Assembly: GCA_016180645.1 (NCBI GenBank)
Contig: JACPAV010000021.1
Location: forward strand, 45,793-109,792
Reading direction: 5' to 3'
Source: Nitrospirota bacterium
GTDB taxonomy: Bacteria; JACPQY01
DNA: 64,000 nt
The number at the start of each line of letters is the position of its first letter. Positions within the stretch are counted from its first letter, which is position 1. A model generated the notes under the pieces. That model was not told where the DNA came from and did no database searches. It saw only the letters and a list, made by a program, of their open reading frames with translations. Shown here in pieces: positions 24,515 through 32,255 of this stretch. Position numbers and translations under genes: made by a program.

Positions 24515-25470
24515 TCTGAGGAAGTGAGTCTCCCTTGCGCCTTCAGGAAGGAGACGAGCGCGTCGCGGCTTGTGTGCTCGAAGCGAAAGCCGAGTTTCTT
24601 GATCTTGTCGTTCGAGATCACCCAGGGGTAGCGGAAGAAATTGAGAACACCGGCCTGCGACTCAACGGGCTTGAGGTGCAGCAGCCAGAAGAGTTGGACC
24701 AGGCTGTAGGCGAACCCATAGGGAAAGGGCACCGTTTTCGATCCCGTTAGGACGGCGGCTTCGGAGAGCGTGAGCGTACCGTCACCGGTGAGATTGTAGG
24801 CGCCGCTGCCGCCCTTCTTCAGGAGAAAGTGAAAGGCGCGGGCGACGTCCTCTTCGTGAACGTACTGCATCGGTGGGTTGGCGCCCTTGATCGTAAATCC
24901 GCGAGGCTGACTGATCATCCGGCCGATGTAGTTCGAGATGTTCGGTCCGATCACGATGGTCGGCCGAACGATGACCACCTGAATGCCGGGATGTTTGCTC
25001 GAAAACTCCTGGCAGAGGCGGTCAATGATGGCCTTGTGCTCCGAGTAGGGGTAGTTCCTGTTCGAGTCCCCGCGCACGGGATGTTCCTCGTTGAGCGGAA
25101 CCGGATTGTCCGGATGCGCGCCGTAGGCCGTGGCGCTGGAGGCCACGAGGATTCGCTTGATGTTCAACGCTTCGACCGCCTGAAGAAAGTTTCGGGTCCC
25201 GTCGATGTTCACTCGCGCCATTCGGCGCACGTCGTGGATCGGGTTCAGGATGAACGCCAGGTGGATGGCGGTATCGGGAGCGGCCGCGCGGACTTTTTCG
25301 GCCAACGCCGTGTCGTTGATGTCGGAATGGATGAAGGTCAGTTTCTTGGATGAGGCTCGAGGGGGAACGATGTCAGTCCCGACGATCGACTCGATGTCGC
25401 GATCCGAGTCGCACACTTGCGTGAGCCTCGTTCCGATGTATCCTGAAACGCCGGTGATCCAAAGTCGCAT
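24511..25470 (-). CDS. NAD-dependent epimerase/dehydratase (extended SDR)
   Basis: A 319-residue SDR. NAD motif LWITGVSGYIGTRLTQV, catalytic YxxxK in YPYSEHKAIIDRL and the SSATAYGAH serine region are intact, followed by VVIVRPTIVIGPNIS. It is probably the first enzyme of the sugar operon, making or modifying a nucleotide sugar for the aminotransferase. It is driven by a leaderless promoter (TTGTTA, 18 bp, TACAAT, 6 nt, ATG). The longer upstream reading lacks any SDR sequence. Confidence 0.9.
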   Translation of the reverse strand: MRLWITGVSGYIGTRLTQVCDSDRDIESIVGTDIVPPRASSKKLTFIHSDINDTALAEKVRAAAPDTAIHLAFILNPIHDVRRMARVNIDGTRNFLQAVEALNIKRILVASSATAYGAHPDNPVPLNEEHPVRGDSNRNYPYSEHKAIIDRLCQEFSSKHPGIQVVIVRPTIVIGPNISNYIGRMISQPRGFTIKGANPPMQYVHEEDVARAFHFLLKKGGSGAYNLTGDGTLTLSEAAVLTGSKTVPFPYGFAYSLVQLFWLLHLKPVESQAGVLNFFRYPWVISNDKIKKLGFRFEHTSRDALVSFLKAQGRLTSSE

Positions 25471-25476
25471 GGCCGG

Positions 25477-25506
25477 ATTGTATCCAGAGAACGCGCAGAA
25501 TAACAA
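25477..25506 (-). promoter_or_regulatory. Leaderless promoter of the sugar operon
   Basis: Minus: TTGTTA (25506-25501), 18-bp spacer, TACAAT (25482-25477), 6 nt, ATG 25470. Confidence 0.6.
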
Positions 25507-25548
25507 TGTCCCCTGCAGAAGGAGCATGGAAAGCCGGAGGTGGGTGAC

Positions 25549-25767
25549 GTGAAGCTTCGCATTGTTGTGAAACCGAACGCGCGGCAGACGAAAGTCGAGC
25601 CGCTGGAGGGGAAATCCTACAGGATCAGCGTGACCGTGCCTCCGGTGGAGGGCAAGGCCAACGAGGCGGTGGTGGAAGCGCTGAGCGAACACTTCGGCGC
25701 GGCCAAGTCGCGGTTTCGGATCGTGGCCGGCCACAAGGGTCGGACCAAGATCGTCGAGTATGCTTAG
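25549..25767 (+). CDS. YggU/DUF167 family protein
   Basis: A 72-residue protein of the widespread YggU family, whose function is not established. It matches closely from VKLRIVVKPNARQTKVE through VPPVEGKANEAVVEALSEHF to the KSRFRIVAGHKGRTKIVE end. GTG 25549 gives the usual family N-terminus and sits 6 nt after GGAGGTGG; GTG 25540 is also in frame. It is a single gene, divergent from the sugar operon and convergent with tRNA-Val. Confidence 0.85.
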   Translation: MKLRIVVKPNARQTKVEPLEGKSYRISVTVPPVEGKANEAVVEALSEHFGAAKSRFRIVAGHKGRTKIVEYA

Positions 25768-25778
25768 GAAGCGTTGAA

Positions 25779-25852
25779 TGGGCGCTGAAGGGCTCGAACC
25801 TTCGGCCTCCGCTGTGTAAGAGCGGCGCTCTAGCCAACTGAGCTAAGCGCCC
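25779..25852 (-). tRNA. tRNA-Val (anticodon UAC)
   Basis: 74 nt. The acceptor GGGCGCT pairs with AGCGCCC, with A as discriminator. D arm GCTCAGTTGGCTAGAGC, anticodon stem CCGCT/AGCGG with loop CTTACAC, variable AGGCC, T arm GAAGGTTCGAGCCCTTC. CCA is not encoded. Confidence 0.97.
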
Positions 25853-25882
25853 CATCCGGTGCAAGCCTAATGGAAGGCCGGG

Positions 25883-25920
25883 CCAAAGAAAAGTCCCATG
25901 CCCGGTGGGGCATGGGACTT
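25883..25920 (-). terminator. Intrinsic terminator of the hemerythrin gene
   Basis: Perfect 13-bp stem AAGTCCCATGCCC/GGGCATGGGACTT with a 4-nt loop (25891-25920), followed on minus by TTCTTT. It lies between the gene and tRNA-Val. Confidence 0.8.
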
Positions 25921-25957
25921 GGTGGTTGCGCCGAGAAGCTTCGGCGGATCCGTCCGA

Positions 25958-26416
25958 CTACGCTGCGAGTCTCTTCGCCTCCCGGTAGGGTAGGCGGTGG
26001 AGCTGGACGATGTGCGGGAACATCTGCTGATCGCACTGCTCCACGTGCTGACGGACGAGTCGGATGACCACATCCAGCACCGTGGCGGCCTTCGCCGGCT
26101 CCGGCTGCCAGGGGAAACTGGCCACGAGTCGCGTGATCTTGCGTATCTGTTTCCGCGTGTCGCGCGCCATGGTCAGAAAAAGCGTCGATTGGAAACTCTT
26201 GTCTGTGAGCGTTTCCTCGAAGAATCGTTCTTCCACGTCGAGGTGGAGCGTGAGACGGTGGCACACATCCTGTGCGAGTTGCTTGAGCGATCCAAGCCCC
26301 CGTTCAGGGTGCTTGATGAGCCGATCGCATTGGTTGATGCCGATTCTCAGCAAGTCATGGTCCAGCTCGAAGCGATCCAGTTGGACCTGAATAGGTCCCC
26401 CTTCTGCGCTTGCCAT
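25958..26416 (-). CDS. Hemerythrin-like iron-binding protein
   Basis: A 152-residue four-helix-bundle protein. Hemerythrin-type ligand positions are visible as ELDHDLLRIGINQCDRL, LTLHLDVEERFFEETL (HxxxE) and VRQHVEQCDQQMFPHIVQLH. It may sense or store oxygen or nitric oxide through a di-iron centre. ATG 26416 has an AAGGGGGAAA ribosome site. It is a monocistronic gene with its own terminator; no neighbours suggest a pathway. Confidence 0.83.
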   Translation of the reverse strand: MASAEGGPIQVQLDRFELDHDLLRIGINQCDRLIKHPERGLGSLKQLAQDVCHRLTLHLDVEERFFEETLTDKSFQSTLFLTMARDTRKQIRKITRLVASFPWQPEPAKAATVLDVVIRLVRQHVEQCDQQMFPHIVQLHRLPYREAKRLAA

Positions 26417-27063
26417 ATGGTTTTCCCCCTTGGTTCCATCCCTGGCGGTCGCCCGCCTTGGCGGAGCCGATTGGACCTCCATGCGCGCTTGTCTTCCACG
26501 CCCTCCAGGCGTGGCCGTGTTCCGCGATCGCGCCTCTTCTTGAGGCGTCTGCAAGCTTTACCATCCCTGTCATCCCCTTATTCTACCTCTCTACTATTAG
26601 TGACCCCTGGTCATTGATTATTACTACCCGTCACTACCTGACCTACATGATCTAGTAGCAAGAAGCATGCCTATACTGGCCGTGGTACAAGGTCAATGGG
26701 TGCCGTCACGTAACGATTTGAAATCTCATGCGAAGGCAGGTGGGCGAGTTGCTTCCACTGCCATTGTGCCGTTGTTTTAGGCATTTAGCTGTGGGGTTTT
26801 GTGACCCCATGCCGGACTGTTCAGTCATATTGACCCCGGCTATGCCGATTCATCACCATCTAGACCCCCATAGTTCTAATTGTCCGAAATCCGAAAAACT
26901 TTAGGCAAGCGTTCAGCCATCAGCTCTCAGCCGTCAGCTTGCTGCTCTGCGAAGCGCTACGCAGCACGAGTCCAGTCAAAGAACAGGGCAGTGAAGGTTC
27001 CGAAGCGCGGCACGGCCTCAGCCTCCGAAGCTGATGGCTAAACGCTGATCGCTCCTGTTTTTT
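26417..27063. other. Gene-free, lower-GC interval
   Basis: There is no convincing coding frame on either strand. The stretch 26560-26900 is visibly less GC-rich than the surroundings and contains a small hairpin TGGGGT/ACCCCA (around 26792-26809). The right part holds the 139-bp inverted-repeat element described separately. The start of the hemerythrin transcript must lie at the left end, but no strong promoter is visible. Confidence 0.5.
26908..27046. repeat. TCAGC-type inverted-repeat element, copy 1
   Basis: Arms AGCGTTCAGCCATCAGCT (26908-26925) and AGCTGATGGCTAAACGCT (27029-27046) pair with one mismatch in 18. The left side continues as a short tandem series of TCAGC. Related copies lie at 55175-55252 and, in short form, at 23366-23394. 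Confidence 0.75.
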
Positions 27064-27349
27064 CTATTTCTCGGCGAAGAAGCCCGCGAGAAGGCGGTTG
27101 ACCTCTTCCGGGGCCTCCTGCTGAGTCCAGTGTCCCAGTCCCTTGAGAACCTCCACCCGAAGGGGCGCCGCGACGTAGCGATCCAGCCCGCGCGTCAGTG
27201 CCGGCGAACGCCCGCATCTGATGACGCCAACTGTACCAGAACTCGGGAAACCCATGGAGGAAGAGAATGGGGCGCCCCTCGCCGGCCTCCACCACATGGA
27301 ATCGAATCCCGTTCGCTCTGACGAAATGCTTTCGAAATCCGCTGTCCAT
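27064..27349 (-). pseudogene. Remnant of epoxide hydrolase / haloalkane dehalogenase-like alpha/beta hydrolase
   Basis: The N-terminal part, from ATG 27349, reads HFVRANGIRFHVVEAGEGRP then FLHGFPEFWYSWRHQMRAFA, a typical epoxide-hydrolase start with the HGFP oxyanion loop. A different frame then gives the family's C-terminus (LRVEVLKGLGHWTQQEAPEE then VNRLLAGFF) with the catalytic His. The roughly 190 central residues, including the nucleophile Asp and cap, are missing. An internal deletion with frame change around 27180-27200 is the simplest reading. A promoter of the local leaderless type (TTGATC, 17 bp, TACCCT, 6 nt) still precedes it. Confidence 0.78.
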
Positions 27350-27355
27350 GGGAAG

Positions 27356-27384
27356 AGGGTAGGCGGTCCGGACGCTCGGATCAA
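27356..27384 (-). promoter_or_regulatory. Relic leaderless promoter of the hydrolase pseudogene
   Basis: Minus: TTGATC (27384-27379), 17-bp spacer, TACCCT (27361-27356), 6 nt, ATG 27349. The -10 is weak. Confidence 0.35.
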
Positions 27385-27452
27385 TCCCTCGTGTAACGCG
27401 ATGGTGTGCGGCGAACTTGAGCGGGGAGGCCGATGGAAGTAAGCTCGTCACC

Positions 27453-28424
27453 ATGAAGCCTCGAATCTTGGTGACGATGGGCGATCCGTATGGGGTGGGC
27501 CCGGAGGTGGCGGTGAAAGCGCTCCTCTCGAAACGGCTTCCATCGGCCAACTACTCCATCGTGGGCAGCCGCGCCGTTTTGGATTCGGCGCTTCGGGCCG
27601 GCGGACGGAAACGGAGCGCCGTGGACGTGATCGAGCCTGACGGCGTGGAGGTCCCCGAGGACTTTCAAAAACCCCGGGCGGATGCGAGAGGTGGAGCCTA
27701 CGCGGTGGCCTGTATCCGTGCCGCGGTCGATCGGATCCGGCGGGGTGAAGCCGATGCTGTTGTCACGGCGCCCATCTGCAAGGAGTCCATGCATGCAGCC
27801 GGTTATCGATGGCCGGGGCATACCGAAATGCTGGCGGAGTTTACACAGGCTCCGTCGCACGCCATGATGTTTTCCGGTCCAAGATTGAAAGTTTCCATTG
27901 TGACGATTCACATGGCGTTGCGGGCGGTGCCATCGAGTCTGAGCGTGGAAAAAGTTTTCCAAACGATCGCGCTGACCCATGCCGGGCTCCGGGATTGGTT
28001 CGGCATTCGGCGGGCCAGGATCGCCGTGGCCGGGCTCAACCCTCACGCGGGAGAAAACGGGGCCTTCGGCTCCGAGGACGCGGAGTACATCCGGCCGGCC
28101 GTGGAGAAGGCGGTGCGCGAAGGCATCGGCGCGGACGGTCCACTCCCCGCCGATGCGATGTTTCACCGTCTCTACGAGGGAGAATTTCACGCGGCCGTTT
28201 GCATGTATCACGATCAGGCGCTTGCACCCTTCAAGATGATTCATTTCAAGGACGGCGTGAACCTGACACTGGGCCTTCCGTTCGTCCGCACCTCGCCCGA
28301 TCATGGCACGGCGTTCGATATCGCGTGGAAGAACCGGGCGGATCCATCGAGCATGATGGCGGCGATCCGCCTTGCGGCAGAATTGGCCGGGCGTACAGCG
28401 AAGAAGCGCAGGTCTTCCTCATGA
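27453..28424 (+). CDS. pdxA: 4-hydroxythreonine-4-phosphate dehydrogenase
   Basis: A 323-residue enzyme of pyridoxal-phosphate synthesis that oxidises 4-phosphohydroxy-L-threonine. Family marks are VTMGDPYGVGPEVAVKAL, AVVTAPICKESMHAAGY, the metal-binding PGHTEMLAEF, AGLNPHAGENGAFG, MYHDQALAPFKMIHF and TSPDHGTAFDIA. ATG 27453 matches the family start. It overlaps the following gene by 4 bp (ATGA). Confidence 0.96.
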   Translation: MKPRILVTMGDPYGVGPEVAVKALLSKRLPSANYSIVGSRAVLDSALRAGGRKRSAVDVIEPDGVEVPEDFQKPRADARGGAYAVACIRAAVDRIRRGEADAVVTAPICKESMHAAGYRWPGHTEMLAEFTQAPSHAMMFSGPRLKVSIVTIHMALRAVPSSLSVEKVFQTIALTHAGLRDWFGIRRARIAVAGLNPHAGENGAFGSEDAEYIRPAVEKAVREGIGADGPLPADAMFHRLYEGEFHAAVCMYHDQALAPFKMIHFKDGVNLTLGLPFVRTSPDHGTAFDIAWKNRADPSSMMAAIRLAAELAGRTAKKRRSSS

Positions 28425-29356
28425 ATCTGAGTCTTGCAGCGGGATTCGCCGCCGCGCTCATCGCCGGTCCCTCCGATCTCAAAGAAGACCTTCGGGCCTC
28501 CGTACTCACGCAGATGAAGGAGGCCGCCCTGCGCCCGCTCGACGCCAAGACTGTTCTTGTGAAGGAGGCCAGGGATACCCGCCAGTACGAGGTATCCTAC
28601 CTCGGCGGGGACGGCGTCAGGGTTTTCGGATCTCTCCACAAGCCGCTTGGCGTGGAAGGCGTTCCCCTGGTTCTGCTCGTGCACGATTTCGGGGAAGGAC
28701 GGCTGGAGGAGTTCGCCAAAGATCTGGCCCGCGCGGGATTTGGGGCTCTCGCCATCGACCTCCGCGGCCACGGTCACAGTTCGGGCGACGCCGAGGTCAT
28801 CACCAAAGGGTGGATGCGTGAATCGATACGGGGTACGCCGCGCCAGCCGTCGCTCCAATCGGCGGTGGATGTGGCCCAGGGGATCAGGCTCTTGAGGGAA
28901 GAGACCCCTGCTGTGTTCGCGGCCGGGATCGGCTTGGGGGCAAACTTGGTATGGATCGCCTCCCAGAGCCAACCGGTGAGGGGTGTGGCGCTTGCGGGGC
29001 CGCTGTTCTGCGGCGAAACAGTTGATCTGATCCTGTCGGGTCGGGCTTCCGGTTCCCGCGCGGTGCAGGACCTCGCCGGCGAGGAGGCGGACACCATTCG
29101 ATGGTTTACAGGTTTCTTTCAGTTGGACCGCTACCCCCAGCGCGTGCCCATCCTGCTGGCCGAGGCGGTGACGGATGCCATCACGCCGAGGCGATGTATC
29201 CAGCGATGGATCGCCGGCATCCCGAGGACTGTTCCGGTTGAGATCGTGCCTCTCGCGCACCGGGGACAGTTCGTGTCCGGCGAGTGGACGAAGGCGATGG
29301 TCGGTTGGTTTGAGAAGATCCTCTCCGGGGGCCGCCCGACCAAGAAGAAAAAATAG
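28421..29356 (+). CDS. Alpha/beta-hydrolase-fold protein with substituted nucleophile
   Basis: A 311-residue protein with a possible short N-terminal signal (MNLSLAAGFAAALIAG), then an alpha/beta hydrolase fold: VPLVLLVHDFGEGRLEEFAK, AIDLRGHGHSSGDAEV, and the nucleophile elbow FAAGIGLGANLVW. The elbow reads GIGLG where GxSxG is expected, so the catalytic serine is absent. A late histidine remains (PLAHRGQFVSGEW). It is either a non-catalytic member or uses another residue. It is coupled to pdxA by ATGA and followed 13 bp later by the mutase. Confidence 0.75.
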   Translation: MNLSLAAGFAAALIAGPSDLKEDLRASVLTQMKEAALRPLDAKTVLVKEARDTRQYEVSYLGGDGVRVFGSLHKPLGVEGVPLVLLVHDFGEGRLEEFAKDLARAGFGALAIDLRGHGHSSGDAEVITKGWMRESIRGTPRQPSLQSAVDVAQGIRLLREETPAVFAAGIGLGANLVWIASQSQPVRGVALAGPLFCGETVDLILSGRASGSRAVQDLAGEEADTIRWFTGFFQLDRYPQRVPILLAEAVTDAITPRRCIQRWIAGIPRTVPVEIVPLAHRGQFVSGEWTKAMVGWFEKILSGGRPTKKKK

Positions 29357-29369
29357 GAAGGAAATTCCG

Positions 29370-30584
29370 ATGAAACACGTCTTGCTGGTGGCGGATGGGA
29401 TGCCGGACGAGCCGATTCCCTCGCTGAATGGAAAGACCCCTTTGGAGCACGTCGCCACTCCGAATCTCGACGCCCTCGCGGGCCGATCCCTACTCGGTGT
29501 CACGTATCCGATTCCGGATGGGTTTCTCCCCGGCAGCGATATCGGGAATTTGAGCCTCATGGGATACGATCCCCACGTCTATTTTACGGGGCGATCACCG
29601 CTCGAAGTGATCGACATGGGAGTGGATCTTCAGGAGGGGGACGTCGCGTTCCGCATGAATTTTGTCACGATGAGCGGTCTCCCCGATCGTCCGCAGATCG
29701 AGGACTACAGCGCGGGCCACATCACGGATGCCGAGGCGTTCCAGCTTCTCGCGGAGGTCCGCACGCGATTGCGCGCGGATGACATCCATTTCGCGCGCGG
29801 GGTGAGCTACCGCCACGCGATGATTTGGAATAAGGGACCGAAAAACCTGAAGACGACGCCGCCGCACGACATTCAAGGCGTGCCGACGGAAGGCCACTGG
29901 CCGGAAGGGGAAGCCGCGGAGCGGTTGTCGGACATGATTCGGCGCTCCTGGGAAATTCTGGCCGGGTCGAGCGTCAACCGTATCCGCTCGCAAAAGGGCG
30001 AGCCCGCGGCCAATTCAATCTGGTTCTGGGGACAGGGTACGCGGCCTGCGTTGCCGCTGTTCGAGAAGACGTACGGGATCAAAGGCGCCGCGGTCTCGGC
30101 CGTTCCGCTCCTTCGCGGGATCGGGATCTGCGCGGGACTGAAAATTCTCAAAGTGCCCGGGATGACAGGATGGGTCGACACAAATTACAAGGGCAAAGTG
30201 GAGTACACGCTCGACTTCCTGGCGAAAGAAGGCGACTTCGTGCTCCTGCACGTGGAAGCCATCGACGAGTGCGGTCACGTGGGCGACCTGGAGAAAAAAT
30301 GCCTCGCCATCGAGCTGTTCGATCGCGAGGTGGTCAAACCCTTGATGGAGGGGCTGGCCAAGGTGGAGCCTCATCGCGTGCTGGTCACCTCCGACCATCT
30401 CACGTATCTTTCGAGGAAGACGCATGTGGCCGGGCCGGTCCCGTTCATCGCCTTCGATTCCACCAAGCCCATGTCCCCGAAGTCGCTGAAGTTCGGGGAA
30501 ACGTCCGCCCGCGCGGCCGGCGTGACGGCCGACCCCTGCCACGACCTCTTGCCGCGGTTCCTGGACGGCCGACTGTTCGGATGA
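29370..30584 (+). CDS. apgM: Cofactor-independent phosphoglycerate mutase, archaeal (ApgM) type
   Basis: A 404-residue alkaline-phosphatase-superfamily enzyme interconverting 2- and 3-phosphoglycerate. Motifs are KHVLLVADGMPDEPIPSLNG, ATPNLDALA, FLPGSDIGNLSLMGYDPHVY with the nucleophilic serine, FVLLHVEAIDECGHVGDLE and VLVTSDHLT. Bacterial homologues are sometimes proposed to be alternative homoserine kinases, so function is not certain. AGGAAGGAAA precedes ATG 29370. The stop overlaps the GT9 start by 4 bp. Confidence 0.9.
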   Translation: MKHVLLVADGMPDEPIPSLNGKTPLEHVATPNLDALAGRSLLGVTYPIPDGFLPGSDIGNLSLMGYDPHVYFTGRSPLEVIDMGVDLQEGDVAFRMNFVTMSGLPDRPQIEDYSAGHITDAEAFQLLAEVRTRLRADDIHFARGVSYRHAMIWNKGPKNLKTTPPHDIQGVPTEGHWPEGEAAERLSDMIRRSWEILAGSSVNRIRSQKGEPAANSIWFWGQGTRPALPLFEKTYGIKGAAVSAVPLLRGIGICAGLKILKVPGMTGWVDTNYKGKVEYTLDFLAKEGDFVLLHVEAIDECGHVGDLEKKCLAIELFDREVVKPLMEGLAKVEPHRVLVTSDHLTYLSRKTHVAGPVPFIAFDSTKPMSPKSLKFGETSARAAGVTADPCHDLLPRFLDGRLFG

Positions 30585-31585
30585 TTCCACCACCCCTTTC
30601 CGGGATTTCAGATTTGAAATCTCAAATCTCAAATTGTACCGAGGGGGGGGGCGCAACCCAGAAGGAAGTTCTGGCCCTTCGAGGGGGAGCCCTCGGCGAT
30701 TTCGTCCTTTCCATCCCACATTTTCTCGCCTTGCAGGATCATTTTGGGCGACTCACGATCGCGACCCATGCGAAGTACGTTCCCTTCCTGCGCGCGCTTG
30801 GGCTTGGGGAAAAGATTCTACCGCTCGACCGTTCGGATACGACCCGGCTCCTCTATGCCGATCCACCTCAGATCTACGATGGGTTGATTTCCTGGCTCAA
30901 GCGGGGAACGAAACATCCCACCGTCTTGGGCCGACGGTTCGAAGTGTACGTGTCCAGCGCGGAGGCAACGAACGGGCATGTCGCGGACGCCTACTGGGAA
31001 TGTCTCAAACCCCTTGGAATCCTCCCCCTACCCCCACTGGAGCTCCGTTCACGCTTCCAGATGGGGATGGGAAAGGTGTTTTCGACTTCGGTCGTTCTTC
31101 ATCCGGGAAGCGGGGGGGACTGGAAGCGATGGCCTCTGTCCTACTACTTGGAGTTGGCGCGGCGTTTCGCGGAAGAACACGCGGCCGATCGAGTACTCGT
31201 GCTGATCGGGCCCGAGGATGAATCGTGGGCCGGCGATCTGCGAGGCCTGCGACTCCCGGACGGCGTTTCGCTCGTTGAGTCGGACGATATCATGCGGACG
31301 GCCGGGATGCTCGCCTCCGCCTCCCTTTTCGTGGGCAACGACTCCGGTGTGACACATCTCAGCGCGCTGTTGGGCGTGCCGACGATTGCCATCCACGGGC
31401 CGACGTCCCCGATTGTCTGGGGCGCTCGGGGGCGAGCCGTGAACCATGTATGGGATCCCACGGGGTGCGCCTGCAAGGGCGAGGACGTGCGAAGATGTGT
31501 CGATTCGAAATGCCTGCGACACATCCCGCCAAGCGCCGTTTTGCAGGCGGGCATGATGTTGGCCAATGCTCCTCCTGGCTGTTGA
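30581..31585 (+). CDS. Family-9 glycosyltransferase (heptosyltransferase-like)
   Basis: A 334-residue GT9 enzyme resembling ADP-heptose:LPS heptosyltransferases. It has LRGGALGDFVLSIPHFLAL, the donor-site VVLHPGSGGDWKRWPLSYYL and FVGNDSGVTHLSALLGVPTI. The first about 28 residues precede the domain and derive partly from a short AAATCTC tandem repeat and a G8 run (around 30610-30650), so the true start may be later. ATG 30581 overlaps the mutase stop. It probably acts in lipopolysaccharide core assembly. Confidence 0.87.
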   Translation: MIPPPLSGISDLKSQISNCTEGGGATQKEVLALRGGALGDFVLSIPHFLALQDHFGRLTIATHAKYVPFLRALGLGEKILPLDRSDTTRLLYADPPQIYDGLISWLKRGTKHPTVLGRRFEVYVSSAEATNGHVADAYWECLKPLGILPLPPLELRSRFQMGMGKVFSTSVVLHPGSGGDWKRWPLSYYLELARRFAEEHAADRVLVLIGPEDESWAGDLRGLRLPDGVSLVESDDIMRTAGMLASASLFVGNDSGVTHLSALLGVPTIAIHGPTSPIVWGARGRAVNHVWDPTGCACKGEDVRRCVDSKCLRHIPPSAVLQAGMMLANAPPGC

Positions 31586-32240
31586 ATCCGCTGGACCTCG
31601 TCCTGGAGCGGCCCTGGCGACGGAAGACGGTCTGCTGGATCAGGAGATCGCCGAGCCAGGGGCCCGGCCGGGGAAGCACTTGGTTCCGCTTTTCGAACAA
31701 CTTCTTAGTCGGAGAGGCTTCGGGATTCAGTCCATTGACCTGTACGCCGTGGACGTGGGACCCGGCTCCTTCACTGGAATTCGCGTCGGCCTCGCTTCTC
31801 TAAAGGCTCTGGCTCTGGTGCATCCACGGCCGGCCATCGCCGTATCGTCGTTGGAGGCAATGGCGTGGGATTGTCCATCCGCGGAAGAAGATGTCGTGCC
31901 GGTCCTTCATTCGCATCGCGACCTCTTTTATGTTGCCCGATTCGGCTGGAAAGAGGGACAAGTCGAGAGACGGATGAAAGACACGCTGGTGCGCGCCGCG
32001 GAACTCGTGGCTGCCATCGCGGGGGGGGGGAGAGGCGTGCGATTCGTGGGGACAGGTCTGAGCCGAATCCCTCCCGAGGTTCGATCAACCCTTGATTCGG
32101 TGGGATGGGCCGACCCGGCCGATGGTGAGCGGATTCCCACGGTGTCCTCCGTGGCCGCGGTGGCCATGGAACATTTCCAAATGGGTCTGGGGGTGGCGCC
32201 ACATTCCCTCCAGCCCGCCTATCTCCAGAATCCGTACTAA
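31566..32240 (+). CDS. tsaB: tRNA t6A biosynthesis protein TsaB
   Basis: A 224-residue ASKHA-fold protein that works with TsaD/TsaE in N6-threonylcarbamoyladenosine formation. Signature regions are LLAVESAGPRPGAAL, KHLVPLFEQLL and VDVGPGSFTGIRVGLASLKA. It is shorter and more divergent in the C-terminal half, as usual for TsaB. It overlaps the GT9 gene by 20 bp. tsaD and tsaE are not in the window. Confidence 0.9.
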   Translation: MLLLAVESAGPRPGAALATEDGLLDQEIAEPGARPGKHLVPLFEQLLSRRGFGIQSIDLYAVDVGPGSFTGIRVGLASLKALALVHPRPAIAVSSLEAMAWDCPSAEEDVVPVLHSHRDLFYVARFGWKEGQVERRMKDTLVRAAELVAAIAGGGRGVRFVGTGLSRIPPEVRSTLDSVGWADPADGERIPTVSSVAAVAMEHFQMGLGVAPHSLQPAYLQNPY

Positions 32241-32255
32241 GTTCTGGAAACGGCG

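Noticed and set aside
25779..25852. tRNA-associated integration site (attachment repeat) near tRNA-Val
   Set aside because: No duplicate of the tRNA 3' end and no integrase was seen in the window.
26559..26900. Prophage or integrated element in the low-GC gap
   Set aside because: No integrase, att-like repeats or coding frames; only about 350 bp in length.
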